In this document: one piece after another, positions 10,737-22,119 of the stretch
How positions within the stretch are numbered: the first letter of the stretch is position 1
Layout: each line of letters begins with the position of its first letter
Translations under genes and position numbers: made by a program
The notes under the pieces: model-generated
What the model saw: only the letters and a program-made list of their open reading frames with translations
Databases searched by the model: none
What the model was told of the DNA's origin: nothing
NCBI GenBank assembly: GCA_037367405.1
Contig: JAZKJV010002622.1
Span: 62,001 to 126,000 of the forward strand
Length of the DNA stretch: 64,000 bases
From: Ottelia alismoides
Taxonomy: Eukaryota; Streptophyta; Magnoliopsida; Alismatales; Hydrocharitaceae
Reading direction: 5' to 3'

Positions 10737-13233
10737 TGTTGAACATGTGAGCCCACGGCGAGCCATTATGCAATAAATGTTATTGCAAATATCATTCCCT
10801 GATCTGAAATGAAGAATAAATAATTTGCATAATAGGTCCCTCTGTACAATTAGGGTTATGTACCATGGCTATCTTAATGATCATACAGCTGTTGATTCAA
10901 TTATTTAATCATAGAGGTTGGTGCTTGGATGAATATCTAAAGAGTTAGGTTGAGGACTCATCAAGCACCGTCAAATGATTGTTAAGATGTGATCTCCATC
11001 CTGAGTAGGAGATGGCAATCCTTTCTCACATAGGCTGATATCTGACCGACCTCTTGATGTAGGTCCTCTGCATAGGAATAGAGATTCGGAGGTGTCAGAT
11101 TAGTTAGGTCAAAGAGTTGACTTAACGAGATCGAGATAACCTAAGTCCTATGTTGAATGCTGTCACAGCATAGGCACGCATCCTCTGACCGGAGACAGAT
11201 GTATTGCTATATGTCTGAGTATGTACATTTGACAGACCAATAGGTTGATGACCTAACCAAGGTCTATACACCGGCGCGTTGGTGTGCATATAAGGGCATA
11301 TGAGTAATATGATCTCTCAAAGGGATCATACAGGTTCACTACTGAACCGGAAGACATGAGCTCACTCATGAGATATTGGGAAGAATCAAATTCCGTGCAT
11401 GGTCGTCTCGCTTTGGAAGCTTGACTGAATTTGTAGGTTTGATATATACTTTTGGAAAGTATATGATCAAGACCTAGGTATGATATATGCTTTTGGAAAG
11501 TATATGATCGATACCAAATCCCAATGATCAAATGAGAAACCTAGTGATCAAACCTTGAAGAAGACAGTGTAAAATAGATCTTGATCTTCGGGTTGACCAC
11601 GGGTCTTCCAGTATGCAGGATGTACAGGTATTGGGAATACCTGAAGGGTGATGTGATCATAAACGATTGTATATCCATGACGCTTCCATTCCGAGGGAGT
11701 GATGAAACAGGTCTGGATTTTAGTGACTACTTTCAATAGAGAAGCAATCCAATCTTAGTCCAAGTGTTGGACATTGATCTGAATGAGATTCAGATTCAAA
11801 GAGAAGATTGGATTTGCGGTCTTGATTTAATCAAGCATCTGTGGGAGGTTCGTAAGATCTGGATTTGAGATAATATCTCAATATCCAAGTCACTATACGT
11901 GGAACAATACAATCGCCCTGTCCTTATCTCCAAGTATCTACGGAGAAAGCACATTATTCTTGAAGGAGTTCAAGAATAATTCATTTGATGAATTCCATAT
12001 CCAAGCAAGAAGAACTTGATGATTAAATGAGATTTAATTATCAAGCTTAATATGAATATGATTCATATTGTGAGAATTATTATCCAAGATAATGGGATTT
12101 AATTATCAAGGATTAGAGAATGTGGATAATACTATCCATGATATATGTGTGTTATAAATATGATTTATAATATACATATATAAGAGAGAGAATCTATGTA
12201 AATAGCATTTGTTAATTAATTGTGTGGATTGGATTCACATTAATTAATTAATTGGAAATGTAATTTACAAATTAGTTTGGGTTGTGAATATGATTCACAT
12301 AATGATCAATGGCATGATTGAAATATTCACAAATTAATTTGGAATTAATTTGGTGGATATTATTGCAATAATAGTTATTGCAATTTATTAAGAAATAATA
12401 AGATAAAATAAAAGGAGACAAAATAACACCCCAATTTTAGGGGAGGTTGGTTGACTCCATTTTTATTTATCACATTATCTCTTAATTAGTTAATGTTAAA
12501 TTAAATTATGTTGATAATGTTGCAACATTTTTTTAATTTAAATTAATGTTGTTGGTTTTAACCAACAACAATCATAGCCATTGATTTAGCATCGACCAAG
12601 CATAGCCTTTGGATCCATGTGTCCCATGGATTGAGATCCATTGGATCCTAAACTAATATAAATAGAGGGCTAGGGTAGTCTTCCAAGGTACATCATTAAG
12701 AGTTGTACAAGGTGACAACTCTCTCTCTCTCTTTCTCATTCTCGCCCTCTCTCTCTTTCTCTTCTCCATTAAGTGGCCGTCCACTTTGTGTTGAGAAAGG
12801 AGAGACTCTCGGCTTCTTCTTCGACGACTCGTGGATCTCCATCTTCTTTGGAGTTTCTTACTCTAAAGGAAGACGACGGATTTCGTTTGACGAAATCGGG
12901 GGAGCCATCGCTTGGATCTTCATCGAGGATTGCGGGAAGGAACGTGACTCATCATCGCGCCCGCAAGTGCGTTCTTCGTGGATCGGACTTAAGATAGGAG
13001 GATCTCTACTTTGGGATCTCGCGATCACAACCACGCTTCAAGAGGTATTCCTTGTGCTTTGTGGTTTGATGAAACGATCCGAGAAGTGTTCTCGTGATCA
13101 TGTGGTTTCATCTTTAAAGTTAAAAATAATAATTTCCGCTGCATCTAGCGACTAGTGCGACTAGTTGCCCCGATTGCATACGATGCGATCAACACGCTTC
13201 CGTGATGCGCTTGAGGATACTCAATATCCTTCA
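10737..13233 (+). repeat. Copia 5' LTR (2497 bp)
   Basis: It starts TGTTGAACATG and ends AATATCCTTCA. A candidate TATA box (TATAAATAG, 12657-12665) is followed within about 55 bp by a CT-rich microsatellite (about 12718-12768), typical of a plant 5' untranslated region. Compared with the 3' LTR I count about ten differences. One is a single-base indel just after the CT tract (ATTAAGTGG versus ATTAGTGG), which breaks any shared open frame there. Confidence 0.96.
12657..12665 (+). promoter_or_regulatory. TATA box of the copia 5' LTR
   Basis: TATAAATAG, a near-ideal plant TATA element, lies about 575 bp from the LTR end, with the start-proximal CT repeat downstream. The same motif is at 20526-20534 in the 3' LTR. 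Confidence 0.75.
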
Positions 13234-13235
13234 AG

Positions 13236-13247
13236 TGGTATCAGAGC
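13236..13247 (+). other. Copia primer-binding site for initiator tRNA-Met
   Basis: TGGTATCAGAGC two bases after the LTR end is the classical plant copia primer site, complementary to the 3' end of initiator tRNA-Met. Unlike Ath-A, the match is of normal short length. Confidence 0.95.
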
Positions 13248-16200
13248 CAGGTTGAATAAGGTTTTGGATACGATCCATAGACCTTAGACGATTTGGTTCT
13301 TGAAAGGGTTGCGAAATTTTTACTGCATTTCAATTTTCGCACCTCTGCAAAATTGAATTTTTCGGCTCTGTTTAAAATGTTTAAACACGAAATTTTCCAT
13401 TGGTTTTTGTTCCCCATTAAATAAGGAAACCATAGGACTTGAGTTTACTAAATTTGGACTTTATTTGCTCAAGATATGGCCTTTTGAATATGACTATATT
13501 CACTGTTGCGGGAACTGCGGATTTGAACGTGATTAATGAGATAATTACGGTTTTAATCCGCATTGAAATGCGTGAATTATCACTTGAGTTCTTTAATAAA
13601 TCAAATAGGCAATCTTTGGAAACTGAGTTTGCAATTTTTGGATTTAAATTGATCAAGATAAGTTAATTTTAGTGATTGGGGGTCACTGCTGGAAATTAAC
13701 AATTTTGATCTTGAACCTTGTGATATGTCATTCAATTATCATGATGAAAATTAATTGTTAATTTTCTGGAATAATTAGTGATAAATATTTGTGAAATATT
13801 TAAAGAGATAATTATTTCATTGAATGAGACTTGCCTAAACCACAATGATGAGATATTAGATCTTGATCATTGATTCATCAACAAACATTGATTTCATGAA
13901 AACCATAGTTTATCCTACAATAGTTGTAGGACAACTTTTACATGAAAAACCCTTTTGCTTGAATAGGATTGGGGATTTGTCTAGTAAATCTCCTTATAAT
14001 CAAAAATGTTTTGATTTATATTATATGGTATAATTTCGGTTGAAAAACCGATGAACATCTCAAAGTACATGATGGTCTATCTGGTATTATCCTTTCCCGA
14101 GGCGGATGTGGTGCCTAGTCGGAGAGCATTGGGGTCGCGGGTTGCAACGTATGTGGTCCGTCCCACTCTCGTCGGTACTGGCCATGACAGCGGGTAGGGA
14201 CTGTATAATACCGGAGACAGACAATGTGTATTTTTAATTATTAAAATTCGAATAATACGTATTTTGAGATAATACCTACTATTCAAGTAAAAGACATGTT
14301 TGTTGATTGATGATTGGATTGATGATTAATTTAATGTGATTAAATTAATTATATCCAATAAACACTCTATTATGAATAGATGTGTATTTCCCTTGGAAGA
14401 ATTAATTATGTGAATATGATTCACGATAATTAATTACAATTTGAATATGAGGTGGAGGATCACATAAGTGACGTCCATGGTCTCCCGTCAAGGCGAAGGG
14501 TTCCGTCGCCAGGGATTGTATGTAGGAGACGCCTGTCCGAAGTGACAGATCCTATATGCAAGCGCATCTGGATCGGGCTCTTTGCTTCTCGAAAGAGTAA
14601 GGCCGTATGCGTAGTGACCCCAATATCGAGTCCTCATATTATTGGGGCGATATTGGATTGCGCATAGCGAGTTCTAATCCTGTTGACGGTTGATTCAATT
14701 AGCAACGGGTCAACATCATCTTAGGGGTGGTGGGCCCGGGTGTTAAAGACCGAATTGGGAGATGCAAGTTGGACTTGCAAGGCGGAATGAGTTCCCGCTT
14801 CTTTTTATCGGAGTCGTAAGTTCTCATATTATTGGGATGCGACAAAGATAGGAAAGGAGATCCCAGATCTTGCTAGAGATATAATGGTAAGAATATCTCT
14901 TACATTGAAAGTGATTAAGGGAATGAACTTTCAGTGTTGACAAGGCAAGACAACTTTGATATAAAAATTCCTAAATCAAAGTAAAACATGTATATATAAT
15001 ATATATACCCTTATGCAAATTTCTTATTTCAGATAATCCTTCATTAAACCCACTCAATGTTATACTCAATAATATCCAGTAAAATATCTTGGATTGGACT
15101 CATGATCCAGATATTGTACTTGCAATTGGACACATAATGTATGTGTTTGCAATGTGTAAGTTTCCTCAACATAATGAGGAATGACAATTAAATAAGACAA
15201 TAAGACATCACCTTAGGGTTTGTATGTCTCTATGTTCTTGATCTTTCATCGAGTGTACTTTAGAAGTCACATATCGATGGTGATCGTAATTGTCAAATAA
15301 TCCTTATAAAATAAATGAAGATATTTTGGCATACATATGTGCTCTAGACATTTAATCATGAATGACATGGTTCTCTGCATTATGCAGAATAGTAGCTCGA
15401 AAAGAGATGATGTATTCAAAATGTTTGAATACCTACCTGAACCTAAGTCTCTAAGAGTTAAGATGTATGTAGATATGATGAGTGTCATCATTCTATTATC
15501 TATACTCTAGTCATTCATGAAGCTTCATAATATTCATATTGTATGAATTTAATGAAGCATGTATAAATGTTGAAATGCTCTTACATTGAATTCTTTTGAA
15601 TTTAACATAAGAGATCCTTAGTCTTAAGCAATGGATGTTTATAGATTAAGAGAGTGCAGTGGAAGCATGGGTCGGACCCGAGTAAGAAGGAAAGTCAAAG
15701 AGTTGACCTACTTCTGTGACTTCCATATGACATCCAAAGAGTTGGATGAATGCCAATACTGCAATAAGTTGATGTGTTGATAGTATGACTATCAAGTCTG
15801 TCTAAAATCCTTAGTGAAGGACTCAGATAGAGCATCAAAATAATCTACATATAATCATTGACTCTGACTTTCTTATTTCATAAGATAAAGTCTGACAATT
15901 GTATCCCAATCTTCTAATGACATTTGCAATTGGTTGCACATATATATTAGAAGATTAGAAATTTGATCTTAAGGTTTAGTAGTCATCTACATGGATATTG
16001 ATGTAATTGTTGCAGCAATCTCTATTGGATAGATAGACTTCATATTCTCAATGGGAGAGCCCTTAGTCTTAGAGAATGTCTCTATGACCTAGATATTAGA
16101 ATAACCCCATTGTTTGTTTCTAAATGTTGGAAATAAACATGAATTCTGAGATAGAACTGTCATAAAGAGTTATGATGGAAATATTTCAGATAGTAATCTA

Positions 16201-16290
16201 ACATCTAGTGGACTCCACAAAATTAGAATATTAATGAATGGTTCATTAAGATTTCTAATACTGAAAATCAAACCTTATAAGATCAATAGG
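13248..16290 (+). other. Copia leader and gag/protease region, no clear gene
   Basis: About 3 kb without a convincing open frame. A relatively GC-rich island at about 14083-14890 stands out from A+T-rich flanks. Its first part is bounded by inverted GGTATTAT (14083-14090) and ATAATACC (14205-14212), and CTCATATTATTGGG occurs twice (about 14632 and 14822). Traces that could be gag (LPEPKSLRVKMYVDMM in one frame near 15435-15485) are too weak to annotate firmly. I cannot locate a protease active site. Confidence 0.5.
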
Positions 16291-16860
16291 AGGATGAAGA
16301 TCATTTGACAATGATCTGGCATCAAGCCTTGGACATTTGTCTATTGATTTGATCAATAGACTAGTAAGATATGAAACTTTAGAATGTCTAAAATTTCAAA
16401 TCTTACATACTTGTGAATATTGTATTCGAAGTAAAACGTCCAATACACCCTTCTCTGGGAATGGTGTTAGATGTCAAGGTATTCAGGATCTCATACATAT
16501 TGATGTATGTGGATCATCTATATCATAGTGAACATTATGGATATGTGATATCTATTGATGATTACGCATGATATGAGATTTCTTCTCTTCACCTGAGAAA
16601 CCTTTGAAATGTTCAAAGATTTCACAATTTTGGTTTAGAACCAAAGTTTGGAGAAAGATATAATGAATTTGATCTAACCTAGGTAGCTTATACCTATTAG
16701 ATAAAATTCAAAGAATACCTTATGGAGATATGAATATCATTTCTATCTCACTCCTCCTAATACACCTAAACTCAATGGAGTTGTAGGGAGATACAATTGG
16801 ATCATGTGTGACATGATTTGATCAATGATGAATTTTAGCATAATTATCCTCTTAGTTTCC
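16290..16860 (+). pseudogene. Copia GAG-pre-integrase zinc region and integrase core remnant
   Basis: It contains WHQALGHLSIDLINRLV then CEYCIRSKTSNTPF, the HHCC zinc-binding end of a copia integrase, followed by HIDVCGSS (first catalytic Asp) and HYGYVISIDDYA. Further on is a TPKLNGVV-like remnant of the motif before the catalytic Glu (about 16757). Several stops and frame changes occur, e.g. TAG at about 16526. Integrase inserts the cDNA into the genome; this copy cannot encode it. Confidence 0.82.
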
Positions 16861-17329
16861 TGGTATATATGTGTAGTAGAGACTATAATATATATCCTTA
16901 ATAAGGTTCCATGGATCTAAGCTGGAATCTAGCACTTGAGAGTGCTACTTCATTAGAAAAATAAAGGATGGTATTGGATACCTACTTTACGACCTTGAGA
17001 TTCTTAAAAGATCTCACCTCTGAGAATGTGATTCTTGGAGGATTGAGACTCTTGAGAATCAAGATGAAAATGAAGTAAAGGAACTCATTTAATCTTGAGA
17101 AGATAATGAGGCTCCTGAAATCGGAAACTAAAAGGACAATTAAAGATGAAACATTAATACATCTTCAAATGAGTTTGAGGATGTATTCCATGTATCAGCC
17201 AAGTCTGACAATGATCGGTCTTCATGTGATGAAGCTCCTAAGGATCATGACATGGAATGATGGATATTAGCAATAAAGTCTAAAGTAGACTTCATATACA
17301 AGTGTTGTATATGGACCCTCGAGGATCCA

Positions 17330-18470
17330 CCTATAAGGGTTAGACCCATTAAGGTGTAAATGGATCTTCAAGAGAAGAGGGAACCTGATGAGAAGGTGGA
17401 GACCTTCAAAGCTCGGTTCGTAGCCATAAGCTACACATCGGAAGAGAAGACATTGCTTGCGATGAGACTTGCTCTTCGGTAACCATGCTTAAACTCATCA
17501 GAATATTGCTAACCTTAGCTACACAACTTGACTATTACATCTTCAGGATGTAATTCAAGATTGCATTCCTCTTAAGAATACCTCTCTGAGGATATTCACA
17601 TGAAGTAGCCCCAGGGCTTCATGATCGGGGAAAGTAAGATGTGAAAGCTAAAGAAATCCATCTATGAACTCAAATAAGCTTCTTGTTGTTGGAACATAAG
17701 ATTTGATGAAATTATAAATGTTATGATTTCAAATAGAATCTTGATGAACCATGTGAAGCTTAATGGGAGTGCCATTGTGTTCATCGTGCTAAATGTAGAT
17801 AATATCCTAATCATTTGAAATGATATAAGGATGATAATAAGTGTTTTTTAGACTGGCTATTCCATACCTTGAGATATGATCTCAAGAATACCTCTTAGAT
17901 CTTAGTTCTGAAGTTGTTCAGAATCAAAGAAAAGAGGGTATTGGGATTGTCACATTTGTAGTACACCTTGGACATATTCCATTCTTGGAAATTCCAAGAA
18001 AGGCTTCCTTCCCTTGAGATTTGGTACTGACCTATCAAAAGGAATAGCACCTCAAAGAGTTGAGGAAGTGTATGCTTGATGTGTACAAAAGCCAGATATC
18101 TGCCATGCAGTGGGAGTAGTAAACTGTTACTGATCCTACTATGGAGAAAGAACACTTGATTGCAGTAATAACGATATCTTCAAAGATGAGAAGGCTATAG
18201 AGATAGTGATCTCTAAGTCTTATCTTCAAGAATTTAAGACTTTATAGATAGAGATCTAAAAGGTCTTAACTGTGGATACCTTGAGAGATAGTGATCTCCC
18301 GGAATAAGGGTATTCTGATAAGGATCATGGAAATACTGGTTATAATAGTTATTGAGCAATAGTGTCAAGGACACTATAACTGCTTTGACTAGATTGGGTA
18401 TTGGTTGCATTCGATGCAACATTCGCATTGGATGCGAGCACTGTTACCTAGGGATATGCAAGTGCCGTAA
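17330..18470 (+). pseudogene. Copia reverse transcriptase / RNase H remnant
   Basis: Traces in order include VETFKARFVA (copia RT start), a region resembling the DVKTAFL motif (about 17550), DEPCEA, and near 18020-18120 FGTDLSKGIAP...KPDICHAVGVV, which is the end of RT leading to RNase H. The expected YVDD region around 17790-17815 is decayed. Stops occur on average every few dozen codons and the Tyr-Ala-Ser-Ala-Val-Gly block before KPDIC is missing, so this is far from functional. Confidence 0.8.
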
Positions 18471-18591
18471 AAGGACTTGGCATAGTCTTTTGGGAACAGA
18501 GTGACTGATCAGCTTACCTAGCTATTTCTAAATAGCATATGATTGTCACATGAGTGTGGGTTTAAAGGATTAGCCCATTAATGGCTCTTTG

Positions 18592-18605
18592 GGCTAGTGG
18601 GAGAT
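18592..18605 (+). other. Copia polypurine tract
   Basis: GCTAGTGGGAGAT directly before the 3' LTR start TGTTGG at 18606. This matches the usual plant copia GTGGGAGAT|TGTTG arrangement and marks where plus-strand synthesis starts. Confidence 0.85.
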
Positions 18606-21101
18606 TGTTGGACATGTGAGCCCACGGCGAGCCATTATGCAATAAATGTTATTGCAAATATCATTCCCTGATCTGAAATGAAGAATAAATAATTTGCATA
18701 ATAGGTCCCTCTGTACAATTAGGGTTATGTACCATAGCTATCTTAATGATCATACAGCTGTTGATTCAATTATTGAATCATAGAGGTTGGTGCTTGGATG
18801 AATATCTAAAGAGTTAGGTTGAGGACTCATCAAGCACCGTCAAATGATTGTTAAGATGTGATCTCCAGCCTGAGTAGGAGATGGCAATCCTTTCTCACAT
18901 AGGCTGATATCTGACCGACCTCTTGATGTAGGTCCTCTGCATAGGAATAGAGATTCGGAGGTGTCAGATTAGTTAGGTCAAAGAGTTGACTTAACGAGAT
19001 CGAGATAACCTAAGTCCTATGTTGAATGCTGTCACAGCATAGGCACGCATCCTCTGACCGGAGACAGATGTATTGCTATATGTCTGAGTATGTACATTTG
19101 ACAGACCAATAGGTTGATGACCTAACCAAGGTCTATACACCGGCGCGTTGGTGTGCATATAAGGGCATATGAGTAATATGATCTCTCAAAGGGATCATAC
19201 AGGTTCACTACTGAACCGGAAGACATGAGCTCACTCATGAGATATTGGGAAGAATCAAATTCCGTGCACGGTCGTCTCGCTTTGGAAGCTTGACTGTATT
19301 TGTAGGTTTGATATATACTTTTGGAAAGTATATGATCAAGACCTAGGTATGATATATGCTTTTGGAAAGTATATGATCGATACCAAATCCCAATGATCAA
19401 ATGAGAAACCTAGTGATCAAACCTTGAAGAAGACAGTGTAAAATAGATCTTGATCTTCGGGTTGACCACGGGTCTTCCAGTATGCAGGATGTACAGGTAT
19501 TGGGAATACCTGAAGGGTGATGTGATCATAAACGATTGTATATCCATGACGCTTCCATTCCGAGGGAGTGATGAAACAGGTCTGGATTTTAGTGACTACT
19601 TTCAATAGAGAAGCAATCCAATCTTAGTCCAAGTGTTGGACATTGATCTGAATGAGATTCAGATTCAAAGAGAAGATTGGATTTGCGGTCTTGATTTAAT
19701 CAAGCATCTGTGGGAGGTTCGTAAGATCTGGATTTGAGATAATATCTCAATATCCAAGTCACTATACGTGGAACAATACAATCGCCCTGTCCTTATCTCC
19801 AAGTATCTGCGGAGAAAGCACATTATTCTTGAAGGAGTTCAAGAATAATTCATTTGATGAATTCCATATCCAAGCAAGAAGAACTTGATGATTAAATGAG
19901 ATTTAATTATCAAGCTTAATATGAATATGATTCATATTGTGAGAATTATTATCCAAGATAATGGGATTTAATTATCAAGGATTAGAGAATGTGGATAATA
20001 CTATCCATGATATATGTGTGTTATAAATATGATTTATAATATACATATATAAGAGAGAGAATCTATGTAAATAGCATTTGTTAATTAATTGTGTGGATTG
20101 GATTCACATTAATTAATTAATTGGAAATGTAATTTACAAATTAGTTTGGGTTGTGAATATGATTCACATAATGATCAATGGCATGATTGATATATTCACA
20201 AATTAATTTGGAATTAATTTGGTGGATATTATTGCAATAATAGTTATTGCAATTTATTAAGAAATAATAAGATAAAATAAAAGGAGACAAAATAACACCC
20301 CAATTTTAGGGGAGGTTGGTTGACTCCATTTTTATTTATCACATTATCTCTTAATTAGTTAATGTTAAATTAAATTATGTTGATAATGTTGCAACATTTT
20401 TTTAATTTAAATTAATGTTGTTGGTTTTAACCAACAACAATCATAGCCATTGATTTAGCATCGACCAAGCATAGCCTTTGGATCCATGTGTCCCATGGAT
20501 TGAGATCCATTGGATCCTAAACTAATATAAATAGAGGGCTAGGGTAGTCTTCCAAGGTACATCATTAAGAGTTGTACAAGGTGACAACTCTCTCTCTCTC
20601 TTTCTCATTCTCGCCCTCTCTCTCTTTCTCTTCTCCATTAGTGGCCGTCCACTTTGTGTTGAGAAAGGAGAGACTCTCGGCTTCTTCTTCGACGACTCGT
20701 GGATCTCCATCTTCTTTGGAGTTTCTTACTCTAAAGGAAGACGACGGATTTCGTTTGACGAAATCGGGGGAGCCATCGCTTGGATCTTCATCGAGGATTG
20801 CGGGAAGGAACGTGACTCATCATCGCGCCCGCAAGTGCGTTCTTCGTGGATCGGACTTAAGATAGGAGGATCTCTACTTTGGGATCTCGCGATCACAACC
20901 ACGCTTCAAGAGGTATTCCTTGTGCTTTGTGGTTTGATGAAACGATCCGAGAAGTGTTCTCGTGATCATGTGGTTTCATTTTTAAAGTTAAAAATAATAA
21001 TTTCCGCTGCATCTAGCGACTAGTGCGACTAGTTGCCCCGATTGCATACGATGCGATCAACACGCTTCCGTGATGCGCTTGAGGATACTCAATATCCTTC
21101 A
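18606..21101 (+). repeat. Copia 3' LTR (2496 bp)
   Basis: Nearly identical to 10737-13233. Differences seen by eye include GGAC for GAAC at the start, ACCATAGC for ACCATGGC, and a one-base deletion after the CT repeat. It is followed by the target duplication CATAT. Confidence 0.96.
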
Positions 21102-21106
21102 CATAT

Positions 21107-21552
21107 GTCATATTGATGAGCCTAAGTAGAGCACTTAACAACACACGCATGACTCTCAGAGACAATGGCTTTACTTGCACCAGCACTTTACACATGGCTC
21201 TCCACGGATGAGGTGGTGAGGAGGCAGTTTCCTTTGGCTTGGGGTAGCATATGAGGGTAGTACTTCTAGGCGGAACCTCTCTTCTTCTTATAGTGAAGGA
21301 AGTGCGTCTCAACTTGGTCTGGAGGTTATGAAGTCTAAAGACAGGAGTTGTGGGTTGCAATAAAGCTTCAAAAGAGGGATAGTCTACTGGCTCAAGAGGA
21401 AAAACTCCTTGTATATATGCTGCACCATGTAGATATGTTGTACAGATGCACATGAAAAAAAATGTGCAAAAAGAAAAGAACTCCAAAAACAGTGGTGGGT
21501 CGGATTGAAAATTTAATAATCCCACCGGAGTGTATATAGTCAAATAAAGCAA
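21107..21552 (-). other. Possible antisense open frame in the Ath-A post-pol region
   Basis: About 150 codons are open on the minus strand starting with Met at 21552; the frame then runs on into the copia LTR to 21013. The N-terminal part has a hydrophobic segment (LFLEFFSFCTFFFMCICTTY) that could span a membrane, followed by a Pro/Arg-rich part. The antisense strand of the Ath-C copy (58626-58808) keeps a related hydrophobic frame, but Ath-B has stops. Extra open frames, some antisense, are known in the Tat/Athila clade; whether this one is translated is unknown. Confidence 0.35.
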
Positions 21553-22100
21553 AAGCTTATGTTATACATGACCATCTCATGAAGCTTGCAGCGAGAGACT
21601 CAGCTACACTGGTTAGAGCTCCCAAGGATACATGGCTACACTGTCCATGGTCCATTCTCTTCTTCCCCCTCTTCTTGAGCCGGTTGCACTTGAACTTAGA
21701 AGGGAATACCCCGCTTCTCGAGGAAAGAGTTACTAGACCGAGGCATTAGAGTTACCAGGTTGGGGGAGGTTGTTTCTTTATTACTTCTGAGGTGGGGAGC
21801 TACATATCACTTACACAGTACAAGGAAAGATTCATGGTCATTAGAGTTTTGTATGTAGACTTGTTCTGATCTGGTTTATTGAGGAGTTTTGACCATAGAT
21901 TGGTGGAGCTTAGAGGTTTTTAAGTTTTAAGCTTAAGTCCAAATAAGGTTCCTACAAATTAATAATCCAAAGGTCTGACTGATCTCCATAGTTCAATTTA
22001 ATGAATGAAAGTTTAATAATCAACCTTGATTTCCTCTCTTTTTCTTTTTCTTTCTCTTTTGCACTTCTTTTTCAAATAAGTGTTTGCTAAGGGACTAGCA
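21107..22100 (+). other. Ath-A post-pol region, second part
   Basis: Continuation of the interrupted post-pol region. It contains a block also seen in Ath-B, Ath-C and Ath-D: AACTTAGAAGGGAATACC then CCGCTTCTCGAGGAAAGAG (21693-21730). The minus strand is open from 21552 to the copia boundary, about 150 codons (see findings). On the plus strand I find no gene. Confidence 0.8.
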
Positions 22101-22102
22101 AA

Positions 22103-22119
22103 AGTAAAGTATAGGGGGC
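22103..22119 (+). other. Ath-A polypurine tract
   Basis: AGTAAAGTATAGGGGGC directly before the 3' LTR start at 22120. This purine run primes plus-strand DNA. The same motif is repeated within hairpins after pol. Confidence 0.9.

Larger units (their letters stand above)
10737..21101 (+). mobile_element. Ty1/copia LTR retrotransposon, complete but coding-defective
   Basis: It has two 2.5-kb LTRs, an initiator-Met tRNA primer site, a polypurine tract and a 5-bp target duplication, inserted in the post-pol region of Ath-A. The 5.4-kb interior contains recognisable but ruined integrase and RT/RNase H in the copia order (integrase before RT). The LTRs differ at only about ten positions, so the insertion is recent, yet the interior is full of stops. 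It therefore most likely moved with proteins supplied by another element. Confidence 0.95.

Noticed and set aside
12703..13155. A 150-codon open frame in the copia 5' LTR
   Set aside because: The nearly identical 3' LTR carries a one-base deletion that breaks the frame; it lies in the LTR leader and has no family resemblance.
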